Assembly: GCF_003351025.1 (NCBI RefSeq)
Contig: NZ_QPCG01000002.1
Coordinates: forward strand, 558,001-622,000
DNA length: 64,000 nucleotides
Direction of reading: 5' to 3'
From: Mucilaginibacter endophyticus
GTDB taxonomy: Bacteria; Bacteroidota; Bacteroidia; Sphingobacteriales; Sphingobacteriaceae
Both the position numbers and the translations under genes were made by a program. Under the pieces are notes generated by a model. The model searched no databases, was not told the DNA's origin, and saw nothing but the letters and a program-made list of their open reading frames with translations. Of this stretch, positions 43,444 to 51,415 are shown in pieces; within the stretch, counting starts at the first letter, position 1; each line of letters starts with the position of its first letter.

Positions 43444-45747
43444 ATGTATAAGAAGGCCTCTTTGATACTGCTTGCCGCGCTTGCAGTCTGTACAACTACG
43501 GTAAACGCGCAAAGCGGGGACCCAAACCTGGGTATTATCCCCGCCCCTGTTTCATTAAAAAAAGCTCCCGGACAATTTGTTTTGAGCCAGGAAACCACCA
43601 TCCAGGCAGACACGCCTTCAAACAAAGCCGTTGTATTTTTCAAAGATTACCTGGCCAATAACCAAGCTTACAATAAGCCCGTTATTGTTAAAGGAGGCAC
43701 AAGCACAAACGTAATCACCCTTACCACTGCCGGTACCGACGGCTTACCCGCCGAAGGATATCGTTTAACCATTACACCGCAGCAGGTTATTGTTGCAGGA
43801 AAAGGTGCCGGACTATTTTACGGCGTACAAACCTTGCTTCAGTTGATGCCGGCCGAACACGCCGCAACTATTAAGTTGCCATGTGTACAAGTTGAAGATT
43901 ACCCGCGTTTTGGCTATAGGGGTGCTATGCTTGATGTAGGTCGTCACTTTTTTGGCGTGGAGATGGTTAAAAAATATATTGACTTGTTAGCTGCCTACAA
44001 ACTAAATACTTTCCACTGGCACCTGACCGAAGATCAGGGCTGGCGTATTGAAATCAAAAAATACCCTAAGCTTACGCAGATCAGCAGTATGCGTGCACAA
44101 ACGCTTATTGGCGGTTACCGCGACCGTACTCCGCAGCAATTTGACGGCACTCCTTATGGCGGCTTTTACACGCAGGATCAAATCAGGGAAGTGGTAAAAT
44201 ATGCATCCGACAGGTTCATTACCATTGTGCCGGAAATTGAGATGCCTGGTCACTCGCAAGCTGCCCTTGCTGCTTACCCTGAGTTAAGCTGCGATCCGTC
44301 AAAAACATACAAACCTGCCGAAACCTGGGGCGTATTCAATGACATTTATTGCCCGAACGAAAAAACATTTGCCTTTTTACAAGACGTGTTGACCGAAGTA
44401 ATGGCACTTTTCCCGAGTAAATACATTCATATTGGTGGTGACGAAGCGCCAAAAGATGCCTGGAAAAAGTCTGCTTTTTGCCAGCAGTTAATTAAAAAAT
44501 TAAAGCTTAAAGACGAGCACGCGCTGCAAAGCTATTTTATACAACGCATAGAGAAATTTTTAAACTCAAAAGGCAGGAGTATTATCGGTTGGGATGAGAT
44601 TTTAGAAGGTGGCCTTGCCCCTAACGCTACTGTAATGAGCTGGCGAGGTGAAGACGGTGGTATTGCAGCGGCGCAACAAAAGCATAATGTGATCATGACG
44701 CCGGGAAGCAATGGTTTATATATTGACCACGGTCAGGGCAAACCAAGCCAGGAGCCATTGAGCATTGGTGGAAACGAACCGCTTTCGAAAATTTATAGCT
44801 ATAACCCTACCCCTGCTGTATTATCGCCAGATGAACAAAAATACATCAAAGGCGTGCAAGCCAATTTATGGACGGAATATATAGCGACAGATGCCAAGGT
44901 TGAGTTTATGCTATTACCGAGGTTACTCGCTCTATCGGAAGTGGCCTGGTCGCCGCTGGCAAATAAAAATTATGCTGATTTTGCCGATACCCGTTTACCG
45001 GGGCACTTAGCATGGTTGGATAAAAATGGCTTTGATTATCACGTACCAACTGCCATTGGTGCAAAAGATACAGTAATGATAGGCAGTAAATTGACAGCAG
45101 TATTAAAACCATCAGTTGAGGGGGCTAAAATTCATTACACTATTGATGGTTACACGCCTCGCGAAACGGACCTGATTTATACAACTCCGTTAAATTTTGA
45201 TGTACCTGATGGTCAATACCGCGAATTACAAACTATTGTAATTACCCCATCAGGCAGGCGCAGCAACGTTACACGCGCATTGGTTTATAATAAAGCGCCA
45301 ATGGCTGCCGTTACTTATACAGGTACTGCAAATGGAGTTAAGTACCAGGTTTATCCCGGATTATATACCAGCACCAATCAATTAGGCGGTATGCCTGCCG
45401 ATAGCGGAGTAACCAAAACCTTTAATACTGCCGATCTGAGAAAAAATAAAAGTAAATACGGTGTAATTTATACAGGATTTGTTAATATTGATGCTGATGG
45501 AGTTTATGGCTTCTCTACGTTATCTGCAGGTGGTTCGGTATTGTTAATTGACGATCAGCCAGTAGTTAACAACGATGGAAAACATGGGATGAATGAGGAA
45601 ATGGGTGCCGCTCCGTTATTAAAAGGCTACCATAAAGTAACCGTAAAATATTTTGACCAGGGAACCGGTCCTGTTTCGCTGAAGTTGTTCATAACCGCTC
45701 CGGGCAAAACAAAGGCCGAGTTAACGCCGGATACATTGTACAACTAA
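43444..45747 (+). CDS. Beta-N-acetylhexosaminidase, GH20, with C-terminal PA14 domain
   Basis: The 767-residue exported enzyme has a signal peptide (about residues 1-22, ending VNAQ). A GH20b domain (about 25-150) comes first, then the catalytic barrel. The barrel has NTFHWHLTEDQGWRIEIKKYP and the catalytic pair Asp333-Glu334 in YIHIGGDEAPK, with WRGEDGGIAAA and LWTEYI further on. A Fn3-like chitobiase C-terminal domain (about 545-620) and a PA14 carbohydrate-binding domain (about 630-765) follow. It removes terminal GlcNAc or GalNAc from glycans or chitin oligomers at the cell surface or in the periplasm. Confidence 0.95.
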   Translation: MYKKASLILLAALAVCTTTVNAQSGDPNLGIIPAPVSLKKAPGQFVLSQETTIQADTPSNKAVVFFKDYLANNQAYNKPVIVKGGTSTNVITLTTAGTDGLPAEGYRLTITPQQVIVAGKGAGLFYGVQTLLQLMPAEHAATIKLPCVQVEDYPRFGYRGAMLDVGRHFFGVEMVKKYIDLLAAYKLNTFHWHLTEDQGWRIEIKKYPKLTQISSMRAQTLIGGYRDRTPQQFDGTPYGGFYTQDQIREVVKYASDRFITIVPEIEMPGHSQAALAAYPELSCDPSKTYKPAETWGVFNDIYCPNEKTFAFLQDVLTEVMALFPSKYIHIGGDEAPKDAWKKSAFCQQLIKKLKLKDEHALQSYFIQRIEKFLNSKGRSIIGWDEILEGGLAPNATVMSWRGEDGGIAAAQQKHNVIMTPGSNGLYIDHGQGKPSQEPLSIGGNEPLSKIYSYNPTPAVLSPDEQKYIKGVQANLWTEYIATDAKVEFMLLPRLLALSEVAWSPLANKNYADFADTRLPGHLAWLDKNGFDYHVPTAIGAKDTVMIGSKLTAVLKPSVEGAKIHYTIDGYTPRETDLIYTTPLNFDVPDGQYRELQTIVITPSGRRSNVTRALVYNKAPMAAVTYTGTANGVKYQVYPGLYTSTNQLGGMPADSGVTKTFNTADLRKNKSKYGVIYTGFVNIDADGVYGFSTLSAGGSVLLIDDQPVVNNDGKHGMNEEMGAAPLLKGYHKVTVKYFDQGTGPVSLKLFITAPGKTKAELTPDTLYN

Positions 45748-45764
45748 GTTGAACTATATAAAAT

Positions 45765-46505
45765 ATGACTAACAGGCTTTACCTTTTTGCGTTTGCGATG
45801 AGCGCATTAATGGCAGGATGCGGCAGACAGGAAACAAAAACGCCTGCCGCTCCCACGGCACCTAAAAAGCCGGAATTAATGGCGCCTTTCAGGTTTCACA
45901 AACTGATAGAGGTATCGCCTGGGCAAAGCTATGATGTTTTAAGCTGGGGGCGTGGTGCTGAAGAAGCCGGGGCATTTATGATATTACATTCAGATTCGGC
46001 AGCGATAAAATACACCACAACCACCGGTGATCTGGATGGAGCTATTGTTGATGTTTACAATTCGGACATGGATGTGGATGGTAACCCTGAGATCCTGATC
46101 CAGGCTAAATCAAAAGACACAACAAATTACGCATCAATCTATGCCTTTGAATTTAACAACAACAAAGCAAACAAGCTCGACTTTCCAAAGCTAACAAGTT
46201 CACAGCGTAAGGGCTATCGTGGTAACGATAACTTTTATATCAGGGATGGTAAGCTGATGCGTGAGTTCCCGATATTCAATGGCACCGGTAAGGAGGCAAA
46301 GCCTTCGGGCGCTAAACGGCAGTTAGAATATGGCTTACGCGGCAATGAATTCACCGTAAAACAACTAAGCAAAGATTCTACAGATGTAAACAATAAAGCA
46401 TCCGATAATCAACCTGCTAAAACTGAGGAGAAAAAATCATCTGAAAAGCAAAGCTCATCGTCATCAAGCTCTTCAAAGAAAAAGCATAAAAGACACAGAG
46501 GGTAA
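45765..46505 (+). CDS. Lipoprotein with calcium-type motif and basic tail
   Basis: The 246-residue protein has a clear lipobox LMAGC (Cys19). After a proline- and alanine-rich spacer comes a beta-rich domain containing DVYNSDMDVDGNPEILIQ, a DxDxDG loop of the calcium-binding FG-GAP kind. The last 40 residues are low complexity: lysines and glutamates, eight consecutive serines, then a run of Lys, His and Arg. I do not recognise the family. It lies 17 bp after the GH20 gene, so the two form an operon and it may help that enzyme at the surface. Confidence 0.72.
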   Translation: MTNRLYLFAFAMSALMAGCGRQETKTPAAPTAPKKPELMAPFRFHKLIEVSPGQSYDVLSWGRGAEEAGAFMILHSDSAAIKYTTTTGDLDGAIVDVYNSDMDVDGNPEILIQAKSKDTTNYASIYAFEFNNNKANKLDFPKLTSSQRKGYRGNDNFYIRDGKLMREFPIFNGTGKEAKPSGAKRQLEYGLRGNEFTVKQLSKDSTDVNNKASDNQPAKTEEKKSSEKQSSSSSSSSKKKHKRHRG

Positions 46506-46516
46506 AACAAAACTTC

Positions 46517-46556
46517 AAAAAAGCGCCATTCCGGGATCCGGAAGGGCGCTTTTTCT
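46517..46556. terminator. Terminator between convergent lipoprotein and carboxylase genes
   Basis: AAAAAAGCGCC (46517-46527) pairs with GGCGCTTTTT (46545-46554), and an inner TTCCGG pairs with a following CCGGAA. T-runs are present on both strands. Confidence 0.85.
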
Positions 46557-46560
46557 TTTA

Positions 46561-46587
46561 CTAATCTCTTATCTCCAACCTCTAATC
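46561..46587 (-). repeat. GAGATTAG-type arm after the carboxylase gene
   Basis: Read on the minus strand, directly after the stop, this is TTAGAGGTTGGAGATAAGAG followed by ATTAG. It differs from the trxB arm (42995-43021) at only a few positions and points the opposite way. Confidence 0.55.
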
Positions 46588-46595
46588 ACCAAAGA

Positions 46596-48224
46596 CTACG
46601 TCTGTATCACACCTACATTGAAAGCCTTTTCAATAGGCGCGTGATTGGCCGCTTCAATTCCCATTGATATTACCTTGCGTGTTTCAAGCGGATCAATGAT
46701 CCCATCAACCCAAAGACGGGCGGCGGCATAATATGGGGTAGTTTGGGAGTTATATTTATCTGTTATTTGTTTCAATAGTTCAGCTTCTTTTACAGCATCA
46801 ACTTCTTCGCCTTTGGCTTTAAGACCAGCAGCCTGGATCTGTAACAGGGTTTTGGCGGCTTGTCCGCCGCCCATCACCGCGATTTTTGCTGATGGCCAGG
46901 CATAAATCAATCTCGGATCATAAGCTTTGCCACACATAGCATAATTGCCAGCTCCATAACTATTACCTACTACAATGGTAAACTTAGGGACTACAGAGTT
47001 TGCTACGGCATTCACCATTTTAGCCCCATCTTTTATAATCCCTCCCTGCTCCGACCGGCTGCCTACCATAAAACCTGTAACATCCTGTAAAAACACCAAC
47101 GGAATCTTCTTCTGATTACAGTTCATAATAAAGCGGGTAGCCTTATCTGCCGAATCAGAATAAATCACGCCGCCAAACTGCATCTCCCCTTTTTTTGATT
47201 TGATCACTTTACGTTGGTTAGCTACAATTCCTACAGCCCAGCCATCAATCCGGCCCAGTCCGCAAATAATAGATTGACCGTAGCCATCTTTATAAGGTTC
47301 AAACTCTGAGTTATCCAACAAGCGAAGGATGATCTCCATCATATCATAAGCTTTCTCCCTGTTATCGGGCAGTACCCCGTAAATCTCTTTTTCGTCAAGT
47401 TTTGGGAGCGATGACTGGATCCTGTCGAAACCGGCTTTGGTATAATCGCCGGTCATGCTCATGATGTTGCGGATAGAATCAAGCGCCGCTTTATCGTTAG
47501 GTTGCTTATAGTCGGTAACGCCCGAGATCTCGCAATGCGTAGTAGCACCGCCGAGTGTTTCGTTATCTACATCCTCACCTATAGCCGATTTTACAAGATA
47601 TGACCCCGCCAGGAAAACTGAACCAGTCCCCTCTACAATCATCGCTTCATCGCTCATGATGGGCAGGTATGCACCACCGGCAACGCATGAGCCCATAATA
47701 GCGGCAATTTGAATAATTCCCATACTGCTCATTACGGCATTGTTACGGAAGATCCTGCCGAAATGCTCCTTATCGGGGAAAATCTCATCCTGTAAAGGCA
47801 AATAAACGCCAGCCGAATCGACGAGATAAATGATAGGTAACTTGTTTTCGATAGCTATTTCCTGGGCGCGGAGGTTCTTTTTAGCTGTTATAGGGAACCA
47901 GGCACCGGCTTTTACAGTGGCATCGTTAGCCACAACAACACATTGCCTGCCTGCTATATACCCGATACCGCAAACGACTCCGCCAGATGGGCAACCACCA
48001 TGCTCTGCATACATTCCATCGGCAACAAAAGCGCCAACCTCCAGCCATGGTTTATCTTTGTCAATCAGGTAACTTACCCGCTCACGGGCAAGCATTTTTC
48101 CTTTTTCCTTTTGTTTGGCAGCTGCTTTTTCGCCGCCGCCCTGGTATACTTTGTTTAGCCGGGTGTTTAATTCATAAACAAGCTGCTTATTAATATCTTC
48201 ATTTTTATTGAATTCGATATTCAT
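46596..48224 (-). CDS. Acyl-CoA carboxylase carboxyltransferase (beta) subunit, methylcrotonyl-CoA-type
   Basis: The protein is 542 residues from MNIEFNKNEDINKQLVYELN; a GTG 15 codons upstream is an unlikely start. It is a biotin-dependent carboxyltransferase of the MccB/PccB type. It has two crotonase-like halves: VVVANDATVKAGAWFPITAKKNLRAQEIA and IIYLVDSAGVYLPLQDEIFPDKEHFGRIF in the first, and PLVFLQDVTGFMVGSRSEQGGIIKDGAKM with VGNSYGAGNYAMCGKAYDPRLIYAWPSAKIAVMGG in the second. The closest pattern is methylcrotonyl-CoA carboxylase in leucine breakdown. The biotin-carrying alpha subunit is not adjacent, so the substrate is inferred. Confidence 0.88.
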   Translation of the reverse strand: MNIEFNKNEDINKQLVYELNTRLNKVYQGGGEKAAAKQKEKGKMLARERVSYLIDKDKPWLEVGAFVADGMYAEHGGCPSGGVVCGIGYIAGRQCVVVANDATVKAGAWFPITAKKNLRAQEIAIENKLPIIYLVDSAGVYLPLQDEIFPDKEHFGRIFRNNAVMSSMGIIQIAAIMGSCVAGGAYLPIMSDEAMIVEGTGSVFLAGSYLVKSAIGEDVDNETLGGATTHCEISGVTDYKQPNDKAALDSIRNIMSMTGDYTKAGFDRIQSSLPKLDEKEIYGVLPDNREKAYDMMEIILRLLDNSEFEPYKDGYGQSIICGLGRIDGWAVGIVANQRKVIKSKKGEMQFGGVIYSDSADKATRFIMNCNQKKIPLVFLQDVTGFMVGSRSEQGGIIKDGAKMVNAVANSVVPKFTIVVGNSYGAGNYAMCGKAYDPRLIYAWPSAKIAVMGGGQAAKTLLQIQAAGLKAKGEEVDAVKEAELLKQITDKYNSQTTPYYAAARLWVDGIIDPLETRKVISMGIEAANHAPIEKAFNVGVIQT

Positions 48225-48317
48225 AATTGGTTTTAGATAGGAAATGTAATTTAGAAAATTTCCTGTCACAAAACCGCAAGTAGGAACTGATTTGTTTTGA
48301 AGATGTATTCAGGCAAA

Positions 48318-48902
48318 CTAAGTAAGATCCTTATTCTCAAACCAAACCTCTTCAGGTGTGGCTTTGAAGTTATCCATCAGGTTTACCAATTCAATAGCAT
48401 CTCCTGAGGTTATGATCAAATCGCGGTTAACCGGCTTAAGAAAACGTTGCTCAACCATGAAATCCAGCTGCTTCAATAACAGATCGTAAAAACCGTTCAC
48501 ATTAAGCAAGCCCACCGGCGATGAATGCAAGCCTAATTGCAGCCAGGTAAGTACTTCAAAAAATTCTTCGAGCGTACCAACACCACCAGGAAGTGTGATG
48601 ATACCGTCGCTCATGTCGCTCATCATTTTTTTACGCTGGTGCATGTTTTCTACAATATGCAACTCGGTTAAACCGGTGTGCCCAACTTCTTTATCCATCA
48701 AAAACTGAGGGATAATTCCAATGGCTTTTCCTCCCCTGCTTAATACAGCATCGGCTATTAAACCCATAACCCCAACTTTACCTCCGCCATATACAAGCGA
48801 TATGTCCCGGCTCACCATCACCTCGGCCAGTTGTTCAATAGCTTGTTTTAATGCAGCATCGCCATTAAAATTGGCACCACAGAATACACAAATAGATTTC
48901 AT
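48318..48902 (-). CDS. LOG family protein (putative cytokinin riboside 5'-monophosphate phosphoribohydrolase)
   Basis: The protein is 194 residues from MKSICVFCGANFNGDAALKQ; an upstream TTG at 48935 adds 11 unrelated residues. The LOG signature PGGVGTLEEFFEVLTW is intact, with the substrate-site Arg-containing stretch ENMHQRKKMMSDMSDGIITL just before. LVYGGGKVGVMGLIADAVL is the Rossmann nucleotide loop. Such enzymes cleave the N-glycosidic bond of nucleoside 5'-monophosphates. In most bacteria the real substrate is likely a purine monophosphate. Confidence 0.9.
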   Translation of the reverse strand: MKSICVFCGANFNGDAALKQAIEQLAEVMVSRDISLVYGGGKVGVMGLIADAVLSRGGKAIGIIPQFLMDKEVGHTGLTELHIVENMHQRKKMMSDMSDGIITLPGGVGTLEEFFEVLTWLQLGLHSSPVGLLNVNGFYDLLLKQLDFMVEQRFLKPVNRDLIITSGDAIELVNLMDNFKATPEEVWFENKDLT

Positions 48903-48968
48903 GCCCAATGATAACGAAATTTGATTAAAGCCCAATTAAGCTTTTGTTACCTGTTAATTGCGTGATTT

Positions 48969-49577
48969 TTACTGCTGAGTTAAAAACTCTACCAGTGGCT
49001 TCCGGTATTCTTCGTCTTTTTCGGTAAATTCGATAACCTTTTCATCGTTACGAATATTAAGGTAAATCTCTGCCTGGCCTCCTTTATCCGACTGAAAAAG
49101 CAATTTCAATTCAGTTGAATATGGACTATTTTCGATACTTTTTTTAGTATAGCTTTTGGCAAATTGGTGAAGATCTACATAGGAAACGTTTACCTTTTCC
49201 GGAAACTTTTTAGCTGATATACCCAATCCATAGATATCACTCAGGGCATTTCTGAAATCATCACTTGGTTTGCCAAGGGTTTTTATGGTAATTCCGTTTC
49301 CAAATCCCCTTTCGTTTTGCTTGTCCCGGTCGGGAATCTCTATTTTAAAGCCTACAAGCTTGTTTTTATATGTTGCCTTTAAATCATAAACGGTAGATGA
49401 ATCGAGTTTTGTTTTATGATCGATACTTAGATTAATATCTACAGCGCCGTTATCATTTTCTGCGGGATTAACGAGCAACCCAACAGAACCGGAACTTTTT
49501 GCCCGGGCAGATTTGCGTACAATAATGATAATAACTAAAAACAACAGGAATAAAAAAGCAGGGATAAGAAATTTCAT
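48969..49577 (-). CDS. Hypothetical membrane-anchored protein
   Basis: The 202-residue protein has one N-terminal hydrophobic helix (FLIPAFLFLLFLVIIIIV) and then a lysine- and asparagine-rich soluble part. The soluble part is probably beta-strand rich, for example GSVGLLVNPAENDNGAVDINLSIDHK. No lipobox or known motif is visible. It is probably tethered to the membrane with the C-terminal domain in the periplasm. It ends 66 bp from the LOG gene start and lies after the guaB terminator. Confidence 0.65.
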   Translation of the reverse strand: MKFLIPAFLFLLFLVIIIIVRKSARAKSSGSVGLLVNPAENDNGAVDINLSIDHKTKLDSSTVYDLKATYKNKLVGFKIEIPDRDKQNERGFGNGITIKTLGKPSDDFRNALSDIYGLGISAKKFPEKVNVSYVDLHQFAKSYTKKSIENSPYSTELKLLFQSDKGGQAEIYLNIRNDEKVIEFTEKDEEYRKPLVEFLTQQ

Positions 49578-49608
49578 TTAGTTACAGCAGATAAGGTTCG
49601 GTAAACAA

Positions 49609-49651
49609 ATACGCCCTAAAGTTCGCAAATAAATTGAACTTTAGGGCGTAT
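49609..49651 (-). terminator. Intrinsic terminator of guaB
   Basis: ATACGCCCTAAAGTTC (49609-49624) and GAACTTTAGGGCGTAT (49636-49651) are perfect 16-bp arms with an 11-base loop. On the minus strand the stem is followed by a T-rich tract, 21 bases after the guaB stop. Confidence 0.88.
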
Positions 49652-49672
49652 GAAATTTTACTTTTTACAGAA

Positions 49673-51145
49673 TTACCTGCTGGTATAGTTAGGTGCTTCT
49701 TTAGTAATAGTAATATCGTGCGGATGGCTTTCGCGCATACCGGCAGCCGTGATACGAACAAACTTGGCTTTCTGCAAATCTTCGATATTAGCAGCACCGC
49801 AGTAGTGCATACCTGCACGTAAACCGCCAATGTATTGGAATATTACTTCGGCCATGCTACCTTTAAAAGGTACACGACCAACAATACCTTCAGGAACCAG
49901 TTTGGTTACTACATCGGTCTCATCCTGGAAATAGCGGTCTTTTGAACCTTTTGCCATGGCTTCAACCGAACCCATGCCGCGGTATGATTTAAATTTACGG
50001 CCTTCGTATATGATAGTTTCGCCTGGTGATTCTTCAACACCGGCAAATAACGAACCTGCCATAATTGAACTTGCACCTGCAGCAATAGCTTTAACAATAT
50101 CACCTGTTTGTTTGATGCCACCATCGGCAATTACAGGGATACCACGGCCTTCAAGCGCTTTGGCGCATTCATATACCGCGTATAACTGAGGCACACCAAC
50201 ACCGGCAATGATACGGGTAGTACAAATTGAACCCGGACCAATACCAACTTTAACAGCATCAGCACCTGCATCGGCAAGGGCAAGGGCAGCATCGCCAGTG
50301 GCTATGTTACCGGCAATTACCTGCAAGTTTGGATAAAGCTTTTTAACAGCCTTAACCATATCAATAACTCCTTTTGAATGGCCGTGAGCTGTATCAACCG
50401 TAACCACATCAACACCAGCGTTAACCAGTGCGGTTACACGGTCAATATTATCAGCAGCTACACCAACTGCGGCACCTACGCGTAAGCGACCAAATTCGTC
50501 TTTACAGGCGTTAGGAAAGTTTTTAACTTTTTGAATGTCTTTATAAGTGATCAGGCCTACCAGCTTCCCATCTTTATTAATCACCGGTAGTTTCTCAATC
50601 TTATTACTTTGCAATATGTTGGCAGCATCAACCAAAGTAGTTCCTTCCGGTGCAGTGATCAGGTTAGTTTTGGTCATCACCTCGGTTACCGGAACGCTCA
50701 TATCCTTTTGGAAACGAAGGTCGCGGTTGGTGATAATACCTTTCAGGTTTTGATCTGCATCAATAACCGGGATACCACCAATGCTGAATTCTTTCATCAG
50801 TTGAAAGGCATCTGCTAACAAAGCATCTTCGCGTAAGGTAACTGGGTCCTGGATCATTCCGCTTTCTGAGCGTTTCACCTTGCGCACCTCGTCTGCCTGG
50901 GCCTGGATGGTCATGTTTTTGTGTAACATACCAATGCCACCCGCCTGAGCAATGGCAATAGCCAGCTCAGCCTCGGTAACGGTATCCATAGCGGCCGAGA
51001 TAATAGGAATGTTTAAACGGATGCTCTTAGTTAAGTAAGTTCCGGTATTCACTTCGCGCGGTAAAACTTCTGAATAAGCCGGGAGTAGTAAAACGTCGTC
51101 GTAAGTTAATCCTTCGGCAACAAATTTTGATGGGTCTAACTGCAT
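49673..51145 (-). CDS. guaB: Inosine-5'-monophosphate dehydrogenase
   Basis: The 490-residue enzyme oxidises IMP to XMP, the rate-limiting step to guanine nucleotides. The barrel starts [19 protein letters not shown]. Two CBS domains lie at about 95-205 ([31 protein letters not shown] and [30 protein letters not shown]). The catalytic loop is [21 protein letters not shown] with the active Cys, and [20 protein letters not shown] is the IMP site. A hairpin occupies almost all of the short leader, and its promoter is at 51181-51188. Confidence 0.97.
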   Translation of the reverse strand: MQLDPSKFVAEGLTYDDVLLLPAYSEVLPREVNTGTYLTKSIRLNIPIISAAMDTVTEAELAIAIAQAGGIGMLHKNMTIQAQADEVRKVKRSESGMIQDPVTLREDALLADAFQLMKEFSIGGIPVIDADQNLKGIITNRDLRFQKDMSVPVTEVMTKTNLITAPEGTTLVDAANILQSNKIEKLPVINKDGKLVGLITYKDIQKVKNFPNACKDEFGRLRVGAAVGVAADNIDRVTALVNAGVDVVTVDTAHGHSKGVIDMVKAVKKLYPNLQVIAGNIATGDAALALADAGADAVKVGIGPGSICTTRIIAGVGVPQLYAVYECAKALEGRGIPVIADGGIKQTGDIVKAIAAGASSIMAGSLFAGVEESPGETIIYEGRKFKSYRGMGSVEAMAKGSKDRYFQDETDVVTKLVPEGIVGRVPFKGSMAEVIFQYIGGLRAGMHYCGAANIEDLQKAKFVRITAAGMRESHPHDITITKEAPNYTSR

Positions 51146-51146
51146 A

Positions 51147-51176
51147 GCAAATAATTATTTTGGAGTTATTATTTGC
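51147..51176 (-). promoter_or_regulatory. Hairpin filling the guaB leader
   Basis: GCAAATAAT (51147-51155) pairs with ATTATTTGC (51168-51176). It ends one base before the guaB ATG (51143-51145). The predicted transcription start is close to 51175, so the 5' leader would be little more than this hairpin. Confidence 0.5.
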
Positions 51177-51180
51177 CGGG

Positions 51181-51188
51181 CAAAGGTA
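51181..51188 (-). promoter_or_regulatory. -7 promoter box of guaB
   Basis: CAAAGGTA is TACCTTTG on the minus strand, an exact TAnnTTTG match, 35 bases before the ATG. The same box sequence is used by queE. Confidence 0.62.
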
Positions 51189-51195
51189 ATAAAAT

Positions 51196-51412
51196 ATTTC
51201 GGATCTCGGAATTTAGATTTCGGATTTATTTAAAATTGCCTTAAGATGATAATTCAGGATTTTGGAATTGGGATGTTCGATTTCGGATTTAGGTATGAGT
51301 ATTTATAATTTTAGATGTTCCATTTAAGTTAACAGAAATAGAACATCTAAAATCAAAATAAATCCGAAATCGAAATTCCGAAATTCGAAATCAAAATAAA
51401 TCCCCAATCAAA
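51196..51412. repeat. Nested TTTCGGATTT-type palindromes between the M16 gene and guaB
   Basis: An outer pair of 16-mers is exact: TTCGATTTCGGATTTA at 51276-51291 and its reverse complement at 51359-51374. An inner pair of 13 bp is exact as well, 51308-51320 with 51341-51353 (core TTAGATGTTC). A further arm with TTTCGGATTTA lies at 51196-51230, and the right side continues CCGAAATTCCG-like to 51412, 4 bases from the M16 stop. The outer 16-mer is identical to that at 15131-15146. Confidence 0.7.
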
Positions 51413-51415
51413 CAA

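Noticed and set aside
42995..46587. GAGATTAG arms at 42995 and 46561 as ends of a composite mobile element
   Set aside because: The same arms follow other genes singly, there is no transposase between them and no target duplication was seen.
48225..48269. GTG start of the carboxylase subunit
   Set aside because: The ATG at 48224 gives the normal N-terminus; the extra 15 residues look like untranslated sequence.
48903..48935. TTG start of the LOG-family protein
   Set aside because: The family starts at MKSICVFCG (48902).
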